This document shows positions 63,841 through 64,000 of a stretch of 64,000 nucleotides of DNA, in pieces. Location: contig NZ_FRAB01000010.1 in assembly GCF_900142195.1 (NCBI RefSeq), forward strand, positions 1 through 64,000, read 5' to 3'. Within the stretch, counting starts at the first letter, position 1; every line of letters starts with the position of its first letter. Below the pieces are notes generated by a model. It was not told the DNA's origin. It was given only the letters and a program-made list of their open reading frames with translations, and did no database searches. The stretch comes from Paraburkholderia terricola. GTDB taxonomy: Bacteria; Pseudomonadota; Gammaproteobacteria; Burkholderiales; Burkholderiaceae. Both the position numbers and the translations under genes were made by a program.

Positions 63841-64000
63841 TCAGATCGGATAGTGCCGCGGTCCGGTTTGAATCGTGATCCAGCGCAGGTCCGTGAATTC
63901 GGCAATCGACGCCTTGCTGCCGAAGCGCCCATAGCCGCTCTTCTTCACGCCGCCGAACGGCATCTGCGCTTCGTCGTGCACGGTCGGTCCGTTGATATGG
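63841..64000 (-). CDS. vdh: Aldehyde dehydrogenase, vanillin-type, C-terminal part
   Basis: Only the last ~52 codons are in the window. They read HINGPTVHDEAQMPFGGVKKSGYGRFG and end WITIQTGPRHYPI, the C-terminal motif of vanillin/salicylaldehyde dehydrogenases (PFGGVKxSGxGRFG). The enzyme would oxidise vanillin to vanillate with NAD(P). Position 121 bases upstream of fcs on the same strand supports the ferulate assignment. The catalytic Cys lies outside the window, and other aldehyde specificities are possible. Confidence 0.82.
   Translation of the reverse strand, partial: HINGPTVHDEAQMPFGGVKKSGYGRFGSKASIAEFTDLRWITIQTGPRHYPI

Overview
The window is 64 kb of GC-rich chromosomal DNA. Gene content and codon bias point to a Burkholderiaceae beta-proteobacterium, most likely Paraburkholderia or Caballeronia. 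Supporting clues are a DUF4148 secreted protein, a glucarate operon (gudP-gudD-kdgD), a ferulate locus (fcs with a vanillin-type aldehyde dehydrogenase), a monomeric isocitrate dehydrogenase and TctDE-type regulation. This placement is inference from gene families. I saw no rRNA, tRNA, CRISPR array, complete insertion sequence or prophage.

Layout. 0-2 kb: the 3' part of a subtilisin-like protease, a small secreted protein ending in nine RLRxE/D pentapeptides, and a LysR regulator. 2.4-8.2 kb: a DUF1445 putative hydro-lyase, an MFS transporter and a fused 5-oxoprolinase, read as a 5-oxoproline/glutamate-lactam operon under the LysR gene. 8.35-11.67 kb: an unrecognised 1106-residue protein behind a TTCG-N16-TTCG element and a correctly spaced -10 box, so a candidate type III secretion substrate. 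11.7-26 kb: a signalling region with four histidine kinases, one LuxR-type response regulator, an LRR-Ser/Thr kinase fusion, two solitary periplasmic binding proteins and several unknown small proteins, two of them paralogous.

26-31 kb: an O6-alkylguanine methyltransferase with a possible sliding-clamp motif, a small protein, a GNAT acetyltransferase, the 3' remnant of an AraC regulator, a secreted lipase-like lipoprotein and a dienelactone hydrolase. 31-36 kb: an XRE-cupin regulator diverging from an MFS transporter, amidase, RidA-like protein and FAD oxidoreductase, apparently a catabolic operon for an amide or amino compound. 36-41 kb: DUF899 protein, winged-helix regulator, beta-propeller protein and a DHA2 efflux pump. 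41-47 kb: D-glucarate catabolism diverging from a GntR/FCD regulator and an alpha/beta hydrolase.

47-53 kb: small ORF, icd, a TauD-type dioxygenase and an iron-containing alcohol dehydrogenase. 53-59.2 kb: a TctDE-like two-component system in line with one NitT/TauT binding protein and divergent from a paralogous binding protein with its own ABC ATPase and permease. 59.5-64 kb: DUF4148 protein, a small secreted protein, a squalene/phytoene synthase-like enzyme, feruloyl-CoA synthase and the end of an aldehyde dehydrogenase.

The observations most worth following are the hrp_II-type promoter on the large unknown protein, the signalling region with its paralogous ~100-residue proteins, the LRR kinase, and the duplicated binding protein split between a transporter and a two-component operon.
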